Source: Halomonas colorata
GTDB taxonomy: Bacteria; Pseudomonadota; Gammaproteobacteria; Pseudomonadales; Halomonadaceae
NCBI RefSeq assembly: GCF_014897985.1
Contig: NZ_JABUZA010000032.1
Location: forward strand, 1-55,598
Direction of reading: 5' to 3'
DNA: 55,598 nt
Each line of letters opens with the position of its first letter. The first letter of the stretch is position 1. Positions 26,688-34,743 of this stretch are shown here, in pieces. The position numbers and the translations under genes are program-made. Below the pieces are notes generated by a model. It ran no database searches and was not told the DNA's origin. It saw nothing but the letters and a program-made list of their open reading frames with translations.

Positions 26688-27215
26688 ATGGCGCTTGTGA
26701 ACACGAAAGCGGTGTATTGGGCGTCAGAAATGATCGACAAGCCCAATATGACAGCGTACCTGGACGTGCTCTGGGAGCGCTGTCAAGAAGTCGCCGAGGT
26801 ATTGTCGTTGACATGCTCCCCTGAGAAGGGGGAGCTGTTGCGACGTGACGCCTCTGTTATCTGGCTGGGAGATCAGTTTGGCTCCAACATCATCTGTCCC
26901 GATGATATGACGGGCAGTGGCATCCTGACGCTGCCCCAGGACGCTGACTTACTCATTGGCCTGATAGCAATCAGCAACACCTTTCACCAGACATTTCGCC
27001 TGGAGAATGAGCCGCAAATCCAGTTCAGCGACGATGAAGGCACCTTGTTGCCTGACACGCGACGTAGCTGGAGTGACCTTTCTGCTGTGATGCGTACAGG
27101 CGGCGTCTCAGACGCACAACTGCACGATTATCGGCTAGACAAGGCCATCCAACTCGGTCTGGCAGGAGAACCCCTTGATATTCGTTCAACGCGAATACCG
27201 GATGCGTTCTTTTAA
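26688..27215 (+). CDS. Hypothetical protein with an exonuclease-like C-terminal tail (175 aa)
   Basis: Soluble, acidic, no recognised domain. It begins 12 bp after the ATPase gene behind AAGGAGAAGG, so the two are probably co-translated. The C-terminus RSTRIPDAFF closely resembles the C-terminus of the exonuclease encoded at 29058 (RPTRVINDAFF). A shared terminal peptide in two otherwise unrelated proteins suggests binding to a common partner. Confidence 0.6.
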   Translation: MALVNTKAVYWASEMIDKPNMTAYLDVLWERCQEVAEVLSLTCSPEKGELLRRDASVIWLGDQFGSNIICPDDMTGSGILTLPQDADLLIGLIAISNTFHQTFRLENEPQIQFSDDEGTLLPDTRRSWSDLSAVMRTGGVSDAQLHDYRLDKAIQLGLAGEPLDIRSTRIPDAFF

Positions 27216-27220
27216 CTAGA

Positions 27221-27279
27221 CACACCACCCTGACGGGGTATCACCGATGCCCCCAGGGGATAGGTGATGCCCCTTTTTT
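27221..27279 (+). terminator. Hairpin with T run before bet (leader copy 3 / attenuator)
   Basis: GGGGTATCACC pairs with GGTGATGCCCC (11 bp with one G-U) and is followed by TTTTTT, a good intrinsic terminator. The same bases can form the nested leader fold (CCCT/AGGG outside GGGG/CCCC). Bet starts 21 nt after the T run, so it could act as an attenuator. Confidence 0.65.
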
Positions 27280-27299
27280 CATTCTGAAAGAAGGAATCC

Positions 27300-28247
27300 A
27301 TGATGCAATCACCTATCCAGCAACAGCCGCAGCACACTTCGCAGTCAACTGGCGATAACGAAAAACCCTTGCTTGTCCGCATGGCGGAACGTCTGGGGAA
27401 TGTCGAGCCAGAAAAACTGTGGAACGTGCTGAAAAACGACTGTTTCAAGGTGCCTTACGGCCAGCAGCCCACCAATGAACAGCTGATGATGCTTTGCATC
27501 GTTGCTGAACAGTATGGGTTAAACCCACTGACCAAGGAGATTTATGCCTTCCCCGATAAAGGCGGCATTATCCCCGTGATCGGTGTGGATGGCTGGGTAT
27601 CCATCCTGCGCCGCCAGCCTGATTATCAGGGCTACGAGTTCCGGTATTCCGACAACATGTTACGGATGCCTGGAGCAGAAGTAGACGGCTATGAATGGAT
27701 CGAATGCACCATGCACATCAAAGGCATGACCTCCATCACGGTGCGCGAGCATCTGGATGAAGTGTACAAGCCGCCGCGCAAGGGCCGGTCAGGGCCATGG
27801 CAAACGCATACCAAGCGTATGCACCGCCACAAGGTCTTGATCCAGGCCATTCGCATGGCGTTTGGTTTCTCGGGTGTCTACGACGCCGATGAGGCCGAAA
27901 ACATCCGCAATAACCGTGCTAAGGAGGGGAGTGAAGTCGACATCACGCCGAGTTCGCCTTCTTCCGCACTTTTGCCGCCCGCTGATGACAGTGAGTTAAG
28001 CGAAAGTGAACACAATATGCGCAAGCAGCTGTTGGCGCGAGCTGAAGCCAAGCACTGCTGGCGTGCCGCAATGGAGTGGGTGCAAAAGCATCCTAACCTG
28101 GGCGACGCGGTTAAAAAGCGTTTTGTGAACGACCTGACGGAATCAGAGCTTATGCACTCACCGCTTGGCACTGACGACGACAGCGATTCAGACAACGCGG
28201 CGCAAGCGGCTTCATCCGATGATGCAGAGGGGGGCTCCGGCACCTGA
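27300..28247 (+). CDS. bet: Bet/RecT-type single-strand annealing protein (315 aa)
   Basis: Phage-recombination protein Bet family. Residues about 45-190 carry the core: LMMLCIVAEQYGLNPLTKEI, YAFPDKGGIIPVIGVDGW and MHRHKVLIQAIRMAFGFSGV. It anneals complementary strands after resection and works with the exonuclease at 29058 as a lambda-Red-like pair, as in SXT/R391. The C-terminal about 100 residues are variable and end in an acidic tail (DDDSDSDNAAQAASSDD). A second ATG is adjacent at 27303. It is preceded by a terminator-like leader. Confidence 0.9.
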   Translation: MMQSPIQQQPQHTSQSTGDNEKPLLVRMAERLGNVEPEKLWNVLKNDCFKVPYGQQPTNEQLMMLCIVAEQYGLNPLTKEIYAFPDKGGIIPVIGVDGWVSILRRQPDYQGYEFRYSDNMLRMPGAEVDGYEWIECTMHIKGMTSITVREHLDEVYKPPRKGRSGPWQTHTKRMHRHKVLIQAIRMAFGFSGVYDADEAENIRNNRAKEGSEVDITPSSPSSALLPPADDSELSESEHNMRKQLLARAEAKHCWRAAMEWVQKHPNLGDAVKKRFVNDLTESELMHSPLGTDDDSDSDNAAQAASSDDAEGGSGT

Positions 28248-28300
28248 TCAGTCTGACGATGTAGCGTAAGCGTTTTCACACCTGAGCCTCCGGCTCAACT

Positions 28301-28344
28301 CACCTTCCCAGACGGGCATATCCTCCCGTCTGGGGAGGGTGTGT
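28301..28344 (+). ncRNA. Nested-hairpin leader, copy 4
   Basis: Inner stem CAGACGGG / CCCGTCTG (8 bp, loop CATATCCT), outer CTTCCC / GGGGAG, then GGTGTGT. It lies 27 nt before the next start. Confidence 0.7.
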
Positions 28345-28370
28345 CCGCATGACATTGCATGAGGCACACC

Positions 28371-28904
28371 ATGGCACTATTTCCTTTGCACCACTCTGTC
28401 TATCAGTCCTACCAGGACATGATGGATGAGGCCAGAGCGTTAAATTGTTCAGCAATGAGAGCTTTTGCGCGTGAAATGCGCGCTGAAAAGTTTGAAAACG
28501 CCTGGCGGGCGGTGCGTGAACACTGCCAAGGAGATGTTGGAAAGCTGTGCGGCGTTGAGCTGTACAACGAAACGATCCAGCAATGGGCGACCATTCTGGT
28601 TGATCCGACTGATCCTTCCGTTTTTCGTGCGCAGTATTACGCGGATAACGGGTTTCATGGCCATGCCTGTTTTAACAGTGCCGTCGAGACGCTGGATGAG
28701 CTGATTCATTCGGGGTTTCACCGGCTGGACAACGGGGCGTTGGTACGACTCAGCGCGACATCAACATGGCAACTCGGTTGCGAAATCACGTCGATTTTGC
28801 AGCAGATCAATAGTGGAATGCTCTCCTTTGAAGAAGGCGAGAAGCGCTATCAGGCATTATTGTCACGTCGCTCACACCTCCAGGAAAGGCGGTGTGTTGC
28901 ATGA
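28371..28904 (+). CDS. Hypothetical protein (177 aa)
   Basis: Soluble, helix-rich, with no recognised family. It has an N-terminal helical region (QSYQDMMDEARALNCSAMRA) and a C-terminal helix before the stop. The ATG at 28371 was chosen because GAGG lies 6 nt before it; an ATG 12 bases upstream is open as well. Its stop overlaps the start of a 27-residue membrane peptide gene (ATGA). Confidence 0.6.
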   Translation: MALFPLHHSVYQSYQDMMDEARALNCSAMRAFAREMRAEKFENAWRAVREHCQGDVGKLCGVELYNETIQQWATILVDPTDPSVFRAQYYADNGFHGHACFNSAVETLDELIHSGFHRLDNGALVRLSATSTWQLGCEITSILQQINSGMLSFEEGEKRYQALLSRRSHLQERRCVA

Positions 28905-28984
28905 TGATCTGGCTTTTGGCGGCATTCTCTATTACCTCACTGGTCGGGGCTATCGCGTTTGCGATGGCACTCGATACTCAATAA
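28901..28984 (+). CDS. 27-residue single-TM microprotein
   Basis: Starts inside the stop of the previous gene (ATGATGA) and reads MMIWLLAAFSITSLVGAIAF followed by seven more residues. This is one complete TM helix with a short tail, and GGAAAGG lies upstream. The overlap, the clean hydrophobic content and the leader hairpin that starts immediately after its stop make it a believable small gene. Confidence 0.5.
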   Translation: MMIWLLAAFSITSLVGAIAFAMALDTQ

Positions 28985-28985
28985 A

Positions 28986-29024
28986 CCCCTGGTGGGCGCA
29001 CATTGCCCCACGGGGGCTTGTGTG
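28986..29024 (+). ncRNA. Nested-hairpin leader, copy 5
   Basis: Inner stem GTGGG / CCCAC, outer CCCC / GGGG, then CTTGTGTG. It lies 34 nt before the exonuclease start. Confidence 0.65.
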
Positions 29025-29057
29025 CTCATGGGGATCATATGATGAAGGCGTAATCCC

Positions 29058-30101
29058 ATGACACAGCAGACACATCACTTCGATATCATCAATGTCACGC
29101 AAGGCGAGCAAGACTGGTTGGACTGGCGCAGGCAGGGCATTACCGCGACAGATGCGGTGGTCATTGCCGGTGAAAGTCCTTACAAGTCGAAATGGCAGCT
29201 CTGGGCTGAAAAGACCGGATATGCCAGTGCGCCCGACATTTCCAGAAATCCCAACGTCAAACGCGGCAACGCCCTTGAGGCTTCTATCCGCGCTGAATGG
29301 GAAAATCAAACAGGCGCGATGATGTTGCCTGTGTGTGTGCAGTCCAAGAAATCGCCTATCTTGCGGGCATCTTTGGATGGCATCAACGATGATAATCACC
29401 CTGTTGAGATCAAGGCACCAAGTCGACAGGTCTGGGCTGAGATCGTCGCTAAAAAGGAGCAATCCGAAGCGTATCGCATGTATTGGGTGCAGATGCAGTT
29501 CCAGATGCTCTGCGTACTGGCTCCCAAAGGGACACTGGTATTTGGCAAGGAAGATGACGATGGCAGCATCAAGCTGAAGTCGTTTGAAATCCAGCGCGAT
29601 GCGGCGTTTGCCAAGCAACTGCTGCGCGACGTAGCGACGTTCTGGAAGCAGGTACAAACCCAGTCAGCACCGGATAAAGACCCTGTGCTGGATCATTATA
29701 TCCCTGAAGGGGAGGATGCGGAGCAGTGGCGGCAAGCAGCGGCTTACTACCGGACATATCAGAAAGAAATTGACGATATGAAAGCCCGTATCAAGCACCT
29801 TCAGGAACAGCAAAAGCCGTTGGCTGACACGATGCTGGGCCTGCTGGGTGATGAGTTCAAAAGCGGCGAGTTCGCGGGTGTGCTGGTCACGCAGTATGAG
29901 CAGGAAGGTAGCGTCAACTATCGCAAGATTGTCGAGGATCAGCTTGATCTGGACACTCAGGCGCTAGATGCCTACCGTAAATCCAGTTCGATGCGCCATC
30001 GCATCACGGTGACAGAAGAAGCGCCCCGTCATATCAACGACGAGAAGGTGGTGGAGCAATCCAACCGTCCAACCCGCGTGATTAACGATGCGTTCTTTTA
30101 A
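29058..30101 (+). CDS. YqaJ-type viral recombinase / exonuclease (347 aa)
   Basis: Lambda-exonuclease-like nuclease of the YqaJ family, partner of the Bet protein. GITATDAVVIAGESPYKSKW (residues 28-47) is the family start. VKRGNALEASIRAEW gives the conserved Glu. ASLDGINDDNHPVEIKAPS supplies the D-(x)n-ExK metal-binding triad. The second half has a helical region (YQKEIDDMKARIKHLQEQQK) and ends RPTRVINDAFF, shared with the protein at 26688. A terminator follows. Confidence 0.85.
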   Translation: MTQQTHHFDIINVTQGEQDWLDWRRQGITATDAVVIAGESPYKSKWQLWAEKTGYASAPDISRNPNVKRGNALEASIRAEWENQTGAMMLPVCVQSKKSPILRASLDGINDDNHPVEIKAPSRQVWAEIVAKKEQSEAYRMYWVQMQFQMLCVLAPKGTLVFGKEDDDGSIKLKSFEIQRDAAFAKQLLRDVATFWKQVQTQSAPDKDPVLDHYIPEGEDAEQWRQAAAYYRTYQKEIDDMKARIKHLQEQQKPLADTMLGLLGDEFKSGEFAGVLVTQYEQEGSVNYRKIVEDQLDLDTQALDAYRKSSSMRHRITVTEEAPRHINDEKVVEQSNRPTRVINDAFF

Positions 30102-30110
30102 CCGGACTGA

Positions 30111-30136
30111 AACCCGCCGTTGGCGGGTTTTTTTTT
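30111..30136 (+). terminator. Rho-independent terminator after the exonuclease
   Basis: AACCCGCC / GGCGGGTT with a GTT loop followed by nine Ts. It ends the first backbone gene run. Confidence 0.9.
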
Positions 30137-30173
30137 GCTTGAAGATGGCGATTAGGCCCGATAGACTAAAACG

Positions 30174-30223
30174 GTTGCTCTTTGAGCATAGTGTTTGCCG
30201 AGCACTTAAAACACACGACTTCA
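30174..30223 (+). repeat. 50-bp direct repeat, copy 2
   Basis: Identical to 24323-24372 except for one T/C. It follows the terminator of the exonuclease and precedes the DUF3150 gene, at the head of the second gene run, as copy 1 is at the head of the first. Candidate promoter/activator site. Confidence 0.8.
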
Positions 30224-30260
30224 CTTCGTTAGCAGCCCACTGTTAACACCTCAAGACTCC

Positions 30261-30279
30261 CATAACCATTCCGGTTATG
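30261..30279 (+). promoter_or_regulatory. Inverted repeat CATAACC / GGTTATG
   Basis: A 7-bp perfect inverted repeat with a 5-nt spacer between the 50-bp repeat and the leader hairpin of the DUF3150 gene. It could be an operator or an RNA hairpin; nothing decides. Confidence 0.35.
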
Positions 30280-30300
30280 TGGCTTTCATATAGCGCACTA

Positions 30301-30350
30301 CCTACCCGACGGGACACACAATCATCCCGTTGCGGGAGAGTTGTGCGTGT
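30301..30350 (+). ncRNA. Nested-hairpin leader, copy 6
   Basis: Inner stem ACGGG / CCCGT (loop ACACACAATCAT), outer ACCC / CGGG region, then GTTGTGCGTGT. It lies 41 nt before the DUF3150 start. Confidence 0.55.
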
Positions 30351-30390
30351 CGCTTGGGTTATGTGCGCGTTTCCATTCTGGAGATACCAC

Positions 30391-31599
30391 ATGATGACTC
30401 GCAACAACACATCCGCTGCCGACACCAACACCGAAACACTGGATCAGGTTGCCCTGGTACAGCTCGATGTTTCCGTCTGGAGTGGCCAAACCCAGCTCAG
30501 AGCCGAGGATATTCGTCTTGGTGATGGCGGTCAGCTGCCTCCCGCCAAGGTGGCGCAGATTGGCAACAAGAAAATCTGCGACCCTGACACGCTCAGGGTA
30601 TTCCGCACGCTGCGCGAAACCATCCGTAGCACGGTGACAGATCACGGGGTTCCTCTGATGGGCGGCTATGCCGTTCCACAAGAGGTCATCCCCAAGGTCG
30701 TGCCAAAGCTGGAAACGCTCATCAAGAAGTTTGAGGATGCCAAAGAGCATTTCTTAACTTCTTACGACGCGTCTCTGGAAGCCTGGATTGATGATAATCC
30801 TGGGTTTTCCAAGGAAATTCGCCGGTCGGCGCTTCCTGTTGAAGACGTGCGTGACAGAATCTCTGCCAACTTCAAAATCTACCAGCTGGCCCCTGTGGCC
30901 GGTGCGGAAGAACACGTTGGCGGAAAAGAAGAAATGAGCGATTCGCTGATTTCTGAAATTCAGAAAACTGCCCGAAAGTTCTACGACAAGTACGGCAAAT
31001 CAACGGTCACGAAAGTTGACCCGCGCACCAGGGCAACGTGGCAAAACATGCGGTTCAAAGTCGGGGGACTGACGTTCCTTGATGCCAAGTTTGATGCCCT
31101 GCATGAGCTGTTACAGCAAACCATCGACCTTTATGGCGATGCCAGCGTAACAGGCACCAACCTGGCTCAACTCAAGCATAACGCGCTTGTGATGAGCACC
31201 GACGAGATTCACACCTATCTCAGTGGTAACGCGACAGCGACAACCCCTGATGCTGACCAGGACGATGCCGGTGATGCGGCAGAGGCAACGGCCAGCGGTG
31301 ATGACCTCGATCAACCCACCACGGATTCATCCACCGAGACGGCACCTGCGCCGGTTTCCGACAGCACTTCGCCATCGCCAGTCGATGACGATAGCGCCCA
31401 GGAAGCTGCCAGTGGCCGTAGCGAGGTAGATGATTTCGACAGCATGTTCGGTGATCTGGATAGCCTGCTATCCGATGATGAAGATGCGACCACCGAGACG
31501 CTAACCGAAGGGGACAAGGCTCAGGATGATGACGCGCCAGCGCCATCACCCACGCCTGACACCCAGCACGTTGCGTCTGCTGATTGGGGCGCTTGGTAA
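30391..31599 (+). CDS. DUF3150 protein (402 aa)
   Basis: The N-terminal about 270 residues follow the DUF3150 family as found in SXT/IncA/C elements: VQLDVSVWSGQTQLRAEDI near the start and PRTRATWQNMRFKVGGL later. From residue about 310 it is a low-complexity Asp/Ser/Thr/Pro-rich tail. GGAG lies 7 nt before the ATG at 30391. The gene lies directly before the CobT-like VWA gene and shares its acidic low-complexity character. The three proteins (AAA ATPase, DUF3150, VWA) probably act together; the substrate is unknown. Confidence 0.7.
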   Translation: MMTRNNTSAADTNTETLDQVALVQLDVSVWSGQTQLRAEDIRLGDGGQLPPAKVAQIGNKKICDPDTLRVFRTLRETIRSTVTDHGVPLMGGYAVPQEVIPKVVPKLETLIKKFEDAKEHFLTSYDASLEAWIDDNPGFSKEIRRSALPVEDVRDRISANFKIYQLAPVAGAEEHVGGKEEMSDSLISEIQKTARKFYDKYGKSTVTKVDPRTRATWQNMRFKVGGLTFLDAKFDALHELLQQTIDLYGDASVTGTNLAQLKHNALVMSTDEIHTYLSGNATATTPDADQDDAGDAAEATASGDDLDQPTTDSSTETAPAPVSDSTSPSPVDDDSAQEAASGRSEVDDFDSMFGDLDSLLSDDEDATTETLTEGDKAQDDDAPAPSPTPDTQHVASADWGAW

Positions 31600-31620
31600 A
31601 CACCAAGGCGCTACCTGACT

Positions 31621-31653
31621 CACCACCCAGAACGGGCATACTCACCCGTTCGG
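31621..31653 (+). ncRNA. Nested-hairpin leader, copy 7
   Basis: Inner AACGGG / CCCGTT (loop CATACTCA), outer CACCACCC / GGGTGGGTG with one bulged G, then TGTG. This is the clearest two-stem example, 36 nt before the VWA start. Confidence 0.75.
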
Positions 31654-31689
31654 GGTGGGTGTGCTCTTACATGATGCTAGGAGTACATA

Positions 31690-33771
31690 ATGAGCAAGCA
31701 AGCCTCAACACTTCAGAAAGCCCTTCCGATTGTCGCAGCGGCCTATGGCCGTAAACTGGGTGTTAGCGTCGCCATTGGCAACGATGACAACTCTGCATAT
31801 ACGGACGGGAAAACCATTGTGGTTCCCAACATCTCGTCGGATTATCCGAAAGAGGTGATCTGGGGCTATCTGGCGCATGAAGCCTCGCATGTGCGGTTTA
31901 CCGATTTTACGGTGCATCGCCAACCAGGCGTCCATGCGTCGCTCACCAACATCATCGAGGACGCTCGTATCGAGCGGGAAATGGTCATTGCCTACCCAGG
32001 CGTGGCCAAGGAACTCGATGCCATCTGGCACTACCTGAAGCAAGCCGGTTATGTGCAGGACGTTTCAGATGAAATGCCTGCGGTCGGCATTTTGCAGATG
32101 TATTGCCTTTACTACCTGCGTTGTCGTTATCTCAAGCAGACCATGCTGAAAGATGCGCTCAACAAGGCCGACAAGGCCATGACTCAGGCATTCGCAAAAG
32201 GCGCTCGCATACGCCTGAAAGGATTGCTTGGGCAGGTAGCTGACATTACCAGCACCCGTGAGGCAGCGGCACTTGCCAAAGCGATCATGGACATGCTGGA
32301 ACAAGAAGCCAACAACCCCTCCAATCCCGATGATTCGGATAGCGACAGTGATGATTCTTCTCAGGATGACACCACTGAAAACGGCTCTGATGACGCGGGA
32401 CAAAGTGGCGATTCAACATCGGCTGACGATGGCGATGAGGCTGACGACGGTAGTGATACCCAAGGCAGCAATGATTCAACATCGGCTGACGATGGTGATA
32501 AGGCTGACGACGGTAGTGATACCCAAGGCAGCGACGCTGCGGGGGAAAGCGGCGACACACCCTCCGATGATACGGATACCGATGATACGGCCAGCGGTAA
32601 CGCAGGCGGTGGTGACGGTGATGAGGACTCGGATGCAGATGATGGCAGTCAAGGTGACAGTGATGACACCGATGCTGACCAGGATAGTGCAACGGGTGAC
32701 GGCGCGGATGATCCCAATGGGGATGCCCGCCAGAACTCCAGCACAAGTCGTCAGGGCGACGTTGATGCTGATACGGCAAAGCAAAATGCCCGCTCTGTAT
32801 TGACGGCGACGGCTGACGACAACATCAAAGACCCCATGAGTGCGCTGCGGGCGGATATGAATCGGGATCAGGATTTTGACAATCCCAATCCTGTGACCAT
32901 TCCTGACAGCAGCACTATCGCCATGAACGGTGATGCGTTGCTCGTTAAGCAACATGGGGATGGCCTGGGCCATGCACTGAAAGCGCATGTTCAAGCCACA
33001 TCGCATAAGCTCCAGAACCGCCTAGCGGGGCTGGTAGAGGCGACACAACGGCAGCCGGTACGGCCTGCACGTCGTGGTAAGCGGATTAACACAAAGCACC
33101 TAGCACGGATGTCTGTGGGGGATACCCGCATCTTCAGTGCCAAGGACAGTGTGAAAAAGCCGAATGCCGCCGTGCATATCCTGGTGGATATGTCAGGGTC
33201 GATGTTTGTTGCCAATGCTGACATGCCGAGTGTGGCAGCGCGCAGTATCGACGCCTCTGACATTGAAAACGCGATGGGCGAGGCGGATTCCAGTGAAAAA
33301 CTGGGGATCAAGATGCCATTTCAGATAGCAAGAAATGCCTGTATGGCGCTCACACAAGCCCTTTTGCGCATCAAAGGGGTCAACGTGGGAGCCACTGCGT
33401 TTGCATCACGCGATGAAATCACGCCAATGCTACGCCACGGCGAAACATTGAATCACAAGACGCTCCCTCGCTTTGCAGTACGCCCTGAGGGGAGTACTGC
33501 ATTAGCGGAAGCCCTTTGGTACAGCGGCGTTGAGTTAAGCAAAACGTCCGAGGAACGCAAGGTGATGATTGTGCTGACTGACGGGGAACCCAATGACCAT
33601 TGGGCCTGCCAGGGAGCCATTCGGGAGTTATCAAAATCGGTAGAGTTCGTGGGTATCGGTATTCTCAATGATGCCATCACGGGGCTTATCGACAACGCCA
33701 CGGTCGTCAATGATCTTGCCGACCTGGAAGCAACGCTGATGGATGTGGCTCGCGCTGCCATCCTGAAGTAA
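31690..33771 (+). CDS. CobT-like VWA-domain protein with HExxH-like motif (693 aa)
   Basis: Domains in order: an N-terminal region with YLAHEASHVRFTDF (about residues 60-73), a zinc-metallopeptidase-like H-E-x-x-H motif. A long Asp/Ser/Gly-rich segment follows (about 215-360) with tandem repeats. The C-terminal VWA domain has the MIDAS start ILVDMSGSM (about 497-505) and VLTDGEPNDHW later. This is the CobT-type partner of CobS/MoxR ATPases, here the ATPase at 25642. No chelatase context exists, so a role in element maintenance, protein remodelling or defence is open. It follows DUF3150 with its own hairpin leader. Confidence 0.78.
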   Translation: MSKQASTLQKALPIVAAAYGRKLGVSVAIGNDDNSAYTDGKTIVVPNISSDYPKEVIWGYLAHEASHVRFTDFTVHRQPGVHASLTNIIEDARIEREMVIAYPGVAKELDAIWHYLKQAGYVQDVSDEMPAVGILQMYCLYYLRCRYLKQTMLKDALNKADKAMTQAFAKGARIRLKGLLGQVADITSTREAAALAKAIMDMLEQEANNPSNPDDSDSDSDDSSQDDTTENGSDDAGQSGDSTSADDGDEADDGSDTQGSNDSTSADDGDKADDGSDTQGSDAAGESGDTPSDDTDTDDTASGNAGGGDGDEDSDADDGSQGDSDDTDADQDSATGDGADDPNGDARQNSSTSRQGDVDADTAKQNARSVLTATADDNIKDPMSALRADMNRDQDFDNPNPVTIPDSSTIAMNGDALLVKQHGDGLGHALKAHVQATSHKLQNRLAGLVEATQRQPVRPARRGKRINTKHLARMSVGDTRIFSAKDSVKKPNAAVHILVDMSGSMFVANADMPSVAARSIDASDIENAMGEADSSEKLGIKMPFQIARNACMALTQALLRIKGVNVGATAFASRDEITPMLRHGETLNHKTLPRFAVRPEGSTALAEALWYSGVELSKTSEERKVMIVLTDGEPNDHWACQGAIRELSKSVEFVGIGILNDAITGLIDNATVVNDLADLEATLMDVARAAILK
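32410..32535 (+). repeat. Two 63-bp tandem repeats in the VWA gene
   Basis: The unit starting GATTCAACATCGGCTGACGA at 32410 is repeated at 32473 with few changes. It encodes DSTSADDGDEADDGSDTQGS twice. It is in frame, so copy number can change without breaking the protein. Confidence 0.85.
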
Positions 33772-33803
33772 CACACTACGTCACGGTCAACCCGTGGCTG
33801 TCT

Positions 33804-33845
33804 TCACCCAGAAGGGGGTATATCGCCCCCTCTGGGGGTGGTGTG
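33804..33845 (+). ncRNA. Nested-hairpin leader, copy 8
   Basis: Inner AGGGGG / CCCCCT (loop TATATCG), outer CACCCAGA / TCTGGGGGTG with bulged Gs, then GTGTG. It lies 22 nt before the next start codon. Confidence 0.7.
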
Positions 33846-33867
33846 CCTGCCTTCCAAGGAGGTGGGT

Positions 33868-34296
33868 ATGGCAATACGCCGCCACAATGACGCTCAATTG
33901 GAATTGCTTTATGAGGCGTACCTTGAGGTAGGTATCAATCTCCTGAAACCCGCTGCCAATGACAGTGATCAGGAGAATGTCGCACCAACGGAAAGCCGTT
34001 TATCCGTTGTTGAGACTGAGACACCACCGCAACTCACGCCTAACAAGCAGCTCTGGACAGATGATGTGATCCTGAATTTCGTCAAGAATTTCCTGAAAGC
34101 ATCGCTGTATTCAGTGGGCAGTCCCTTTGCGGGGCAGTTCACTCGTTCCGAGGCTCGTGAATGGTTGCTGTCAGATGACACGGACAATCCGCTGTCATTT
34201 CTGAACTGCTGCACCATGCTCGGCTACGACGATCCTGATGCCCTTCGGTCACGGACAATCCTCACTGCCAAGCAGATGAAGACCCGAGATTGGTAA
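33868..34296 (+). CDS. Hypothetical protein (142 aa)
   Basis: Soluble; not recognised. The N-terminus MAIRRHNDAQLELLYEAYLE is helical, a short disordered stretch follows, then a compact region (WTDDVILNFVKNFLKASLY). AAGGAGGT before the ATG at 33868 is nearly a perfect ribosome-binding site and decides this start over one ten codons upstream. Confidence 0.6.
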   Translation: MAIRRHNDAQLELLYEAYLEVGINLLKPAANDSDQENVAPTESRLSVVETETPPQLTPNKQLWTDDVILNFVKNFLKASLYSVGSPFAGQFTRSEAREWLLSDDTDNPLSFLNCCTMLGYDDPDALRSRTILTAKQMKTRDW

Positions 34297-34305
34297 GCAT
34301 CGACA

Positions 34306-34350
34306 TCACCACTTTTCCCAAGCAGGGGGCTCGCTCCCTTTTGGGGTGGC
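34306..34350 (+). ncRNA. Nested-hairpin leader, copy 9
   Basis: AGGG / CCCT inner stem, TTTTCCC-type and CCAC / GTGG outer pieces. Less regular than the other copies and without the GTGTG tail. It lies 28 nt before the next start. Confidence 0.45.
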
Positions 34351-34377
34351 GTTCCCCGATAACAGATGAGGTTCGCC

Positions 34378-34671
34378 ATGAACACTTCACCCTCGACACT
34401 CCAGATTGATATTGACGCGCAGCAAGGCCGAATCACCTGGAGCGTGCCGGTAACACCTATGCCTGGCCAATCTGCTGCCACACTGGCAGAGCGGATTCAG
34501 GAAATGCTGTCGATTCTGGCGATGCGAAAGCGCTACGACACGGCTTGCCGTGACGTGCTGACGTTTCGTGAAGAACAGACATTACGCAGTTGGGAAAGCG
34601 CTTATAAAAAAGCGCTGGCCCAGGAAGACCGGATGGATGCACTGCTGAACAAGCACCTGAAAGCCGGTTAA
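34378..34671 (+). CDS. Hypothetical protein (97 aa)
   Basis: A small soluble protein with a beta-like N-terminus (STLQIDIDAQQGRITWSVPV) and a helical, basic C-terminus (KALAQEDRMDALLNKHLKAG). The ATG at 34378 follows GAGG. No family recognised. Confidence 0.55.
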   Translation: MNTSPSTLQIDIDAQQGRITWSVPVTPMPGQSAATLAERIQEMLSILAMRKRYDTACRDVLTFREEQTLRSWESAYKKALAQEDRMDALLNKHLKAG

Positions 34672-34675
34672 TTCA

Positions 34676-34712
34676 CACACCCTATGCGGGCGTTTTCTTG
34701 CCCGCAGGGGCC
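34676..34712 (+). ncRNA. Nested-hairpin leader, copy 10
   Basis: Inner TGCGGGC / GCCCGCA (7 bp, loop GTTTTCTT), outer CCCT / AGGG; CACACA precedes and GCGTC follows. It lies 32 nt before the next start. Confidence 0.6.
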
Positions 34713-34743
34713 AGGGAGCGTCCGTTTTTGATCTGGAGGCTCT

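Noticed and set aside
25642..33771. Cobalamin (aerobic cobaltochelatase) genes cobS and cobT
   Set aside because: CobN and corrin-pathway genes are missing, and the context is recombination and conjugation. Only the ATPase/VWA folds are shared.
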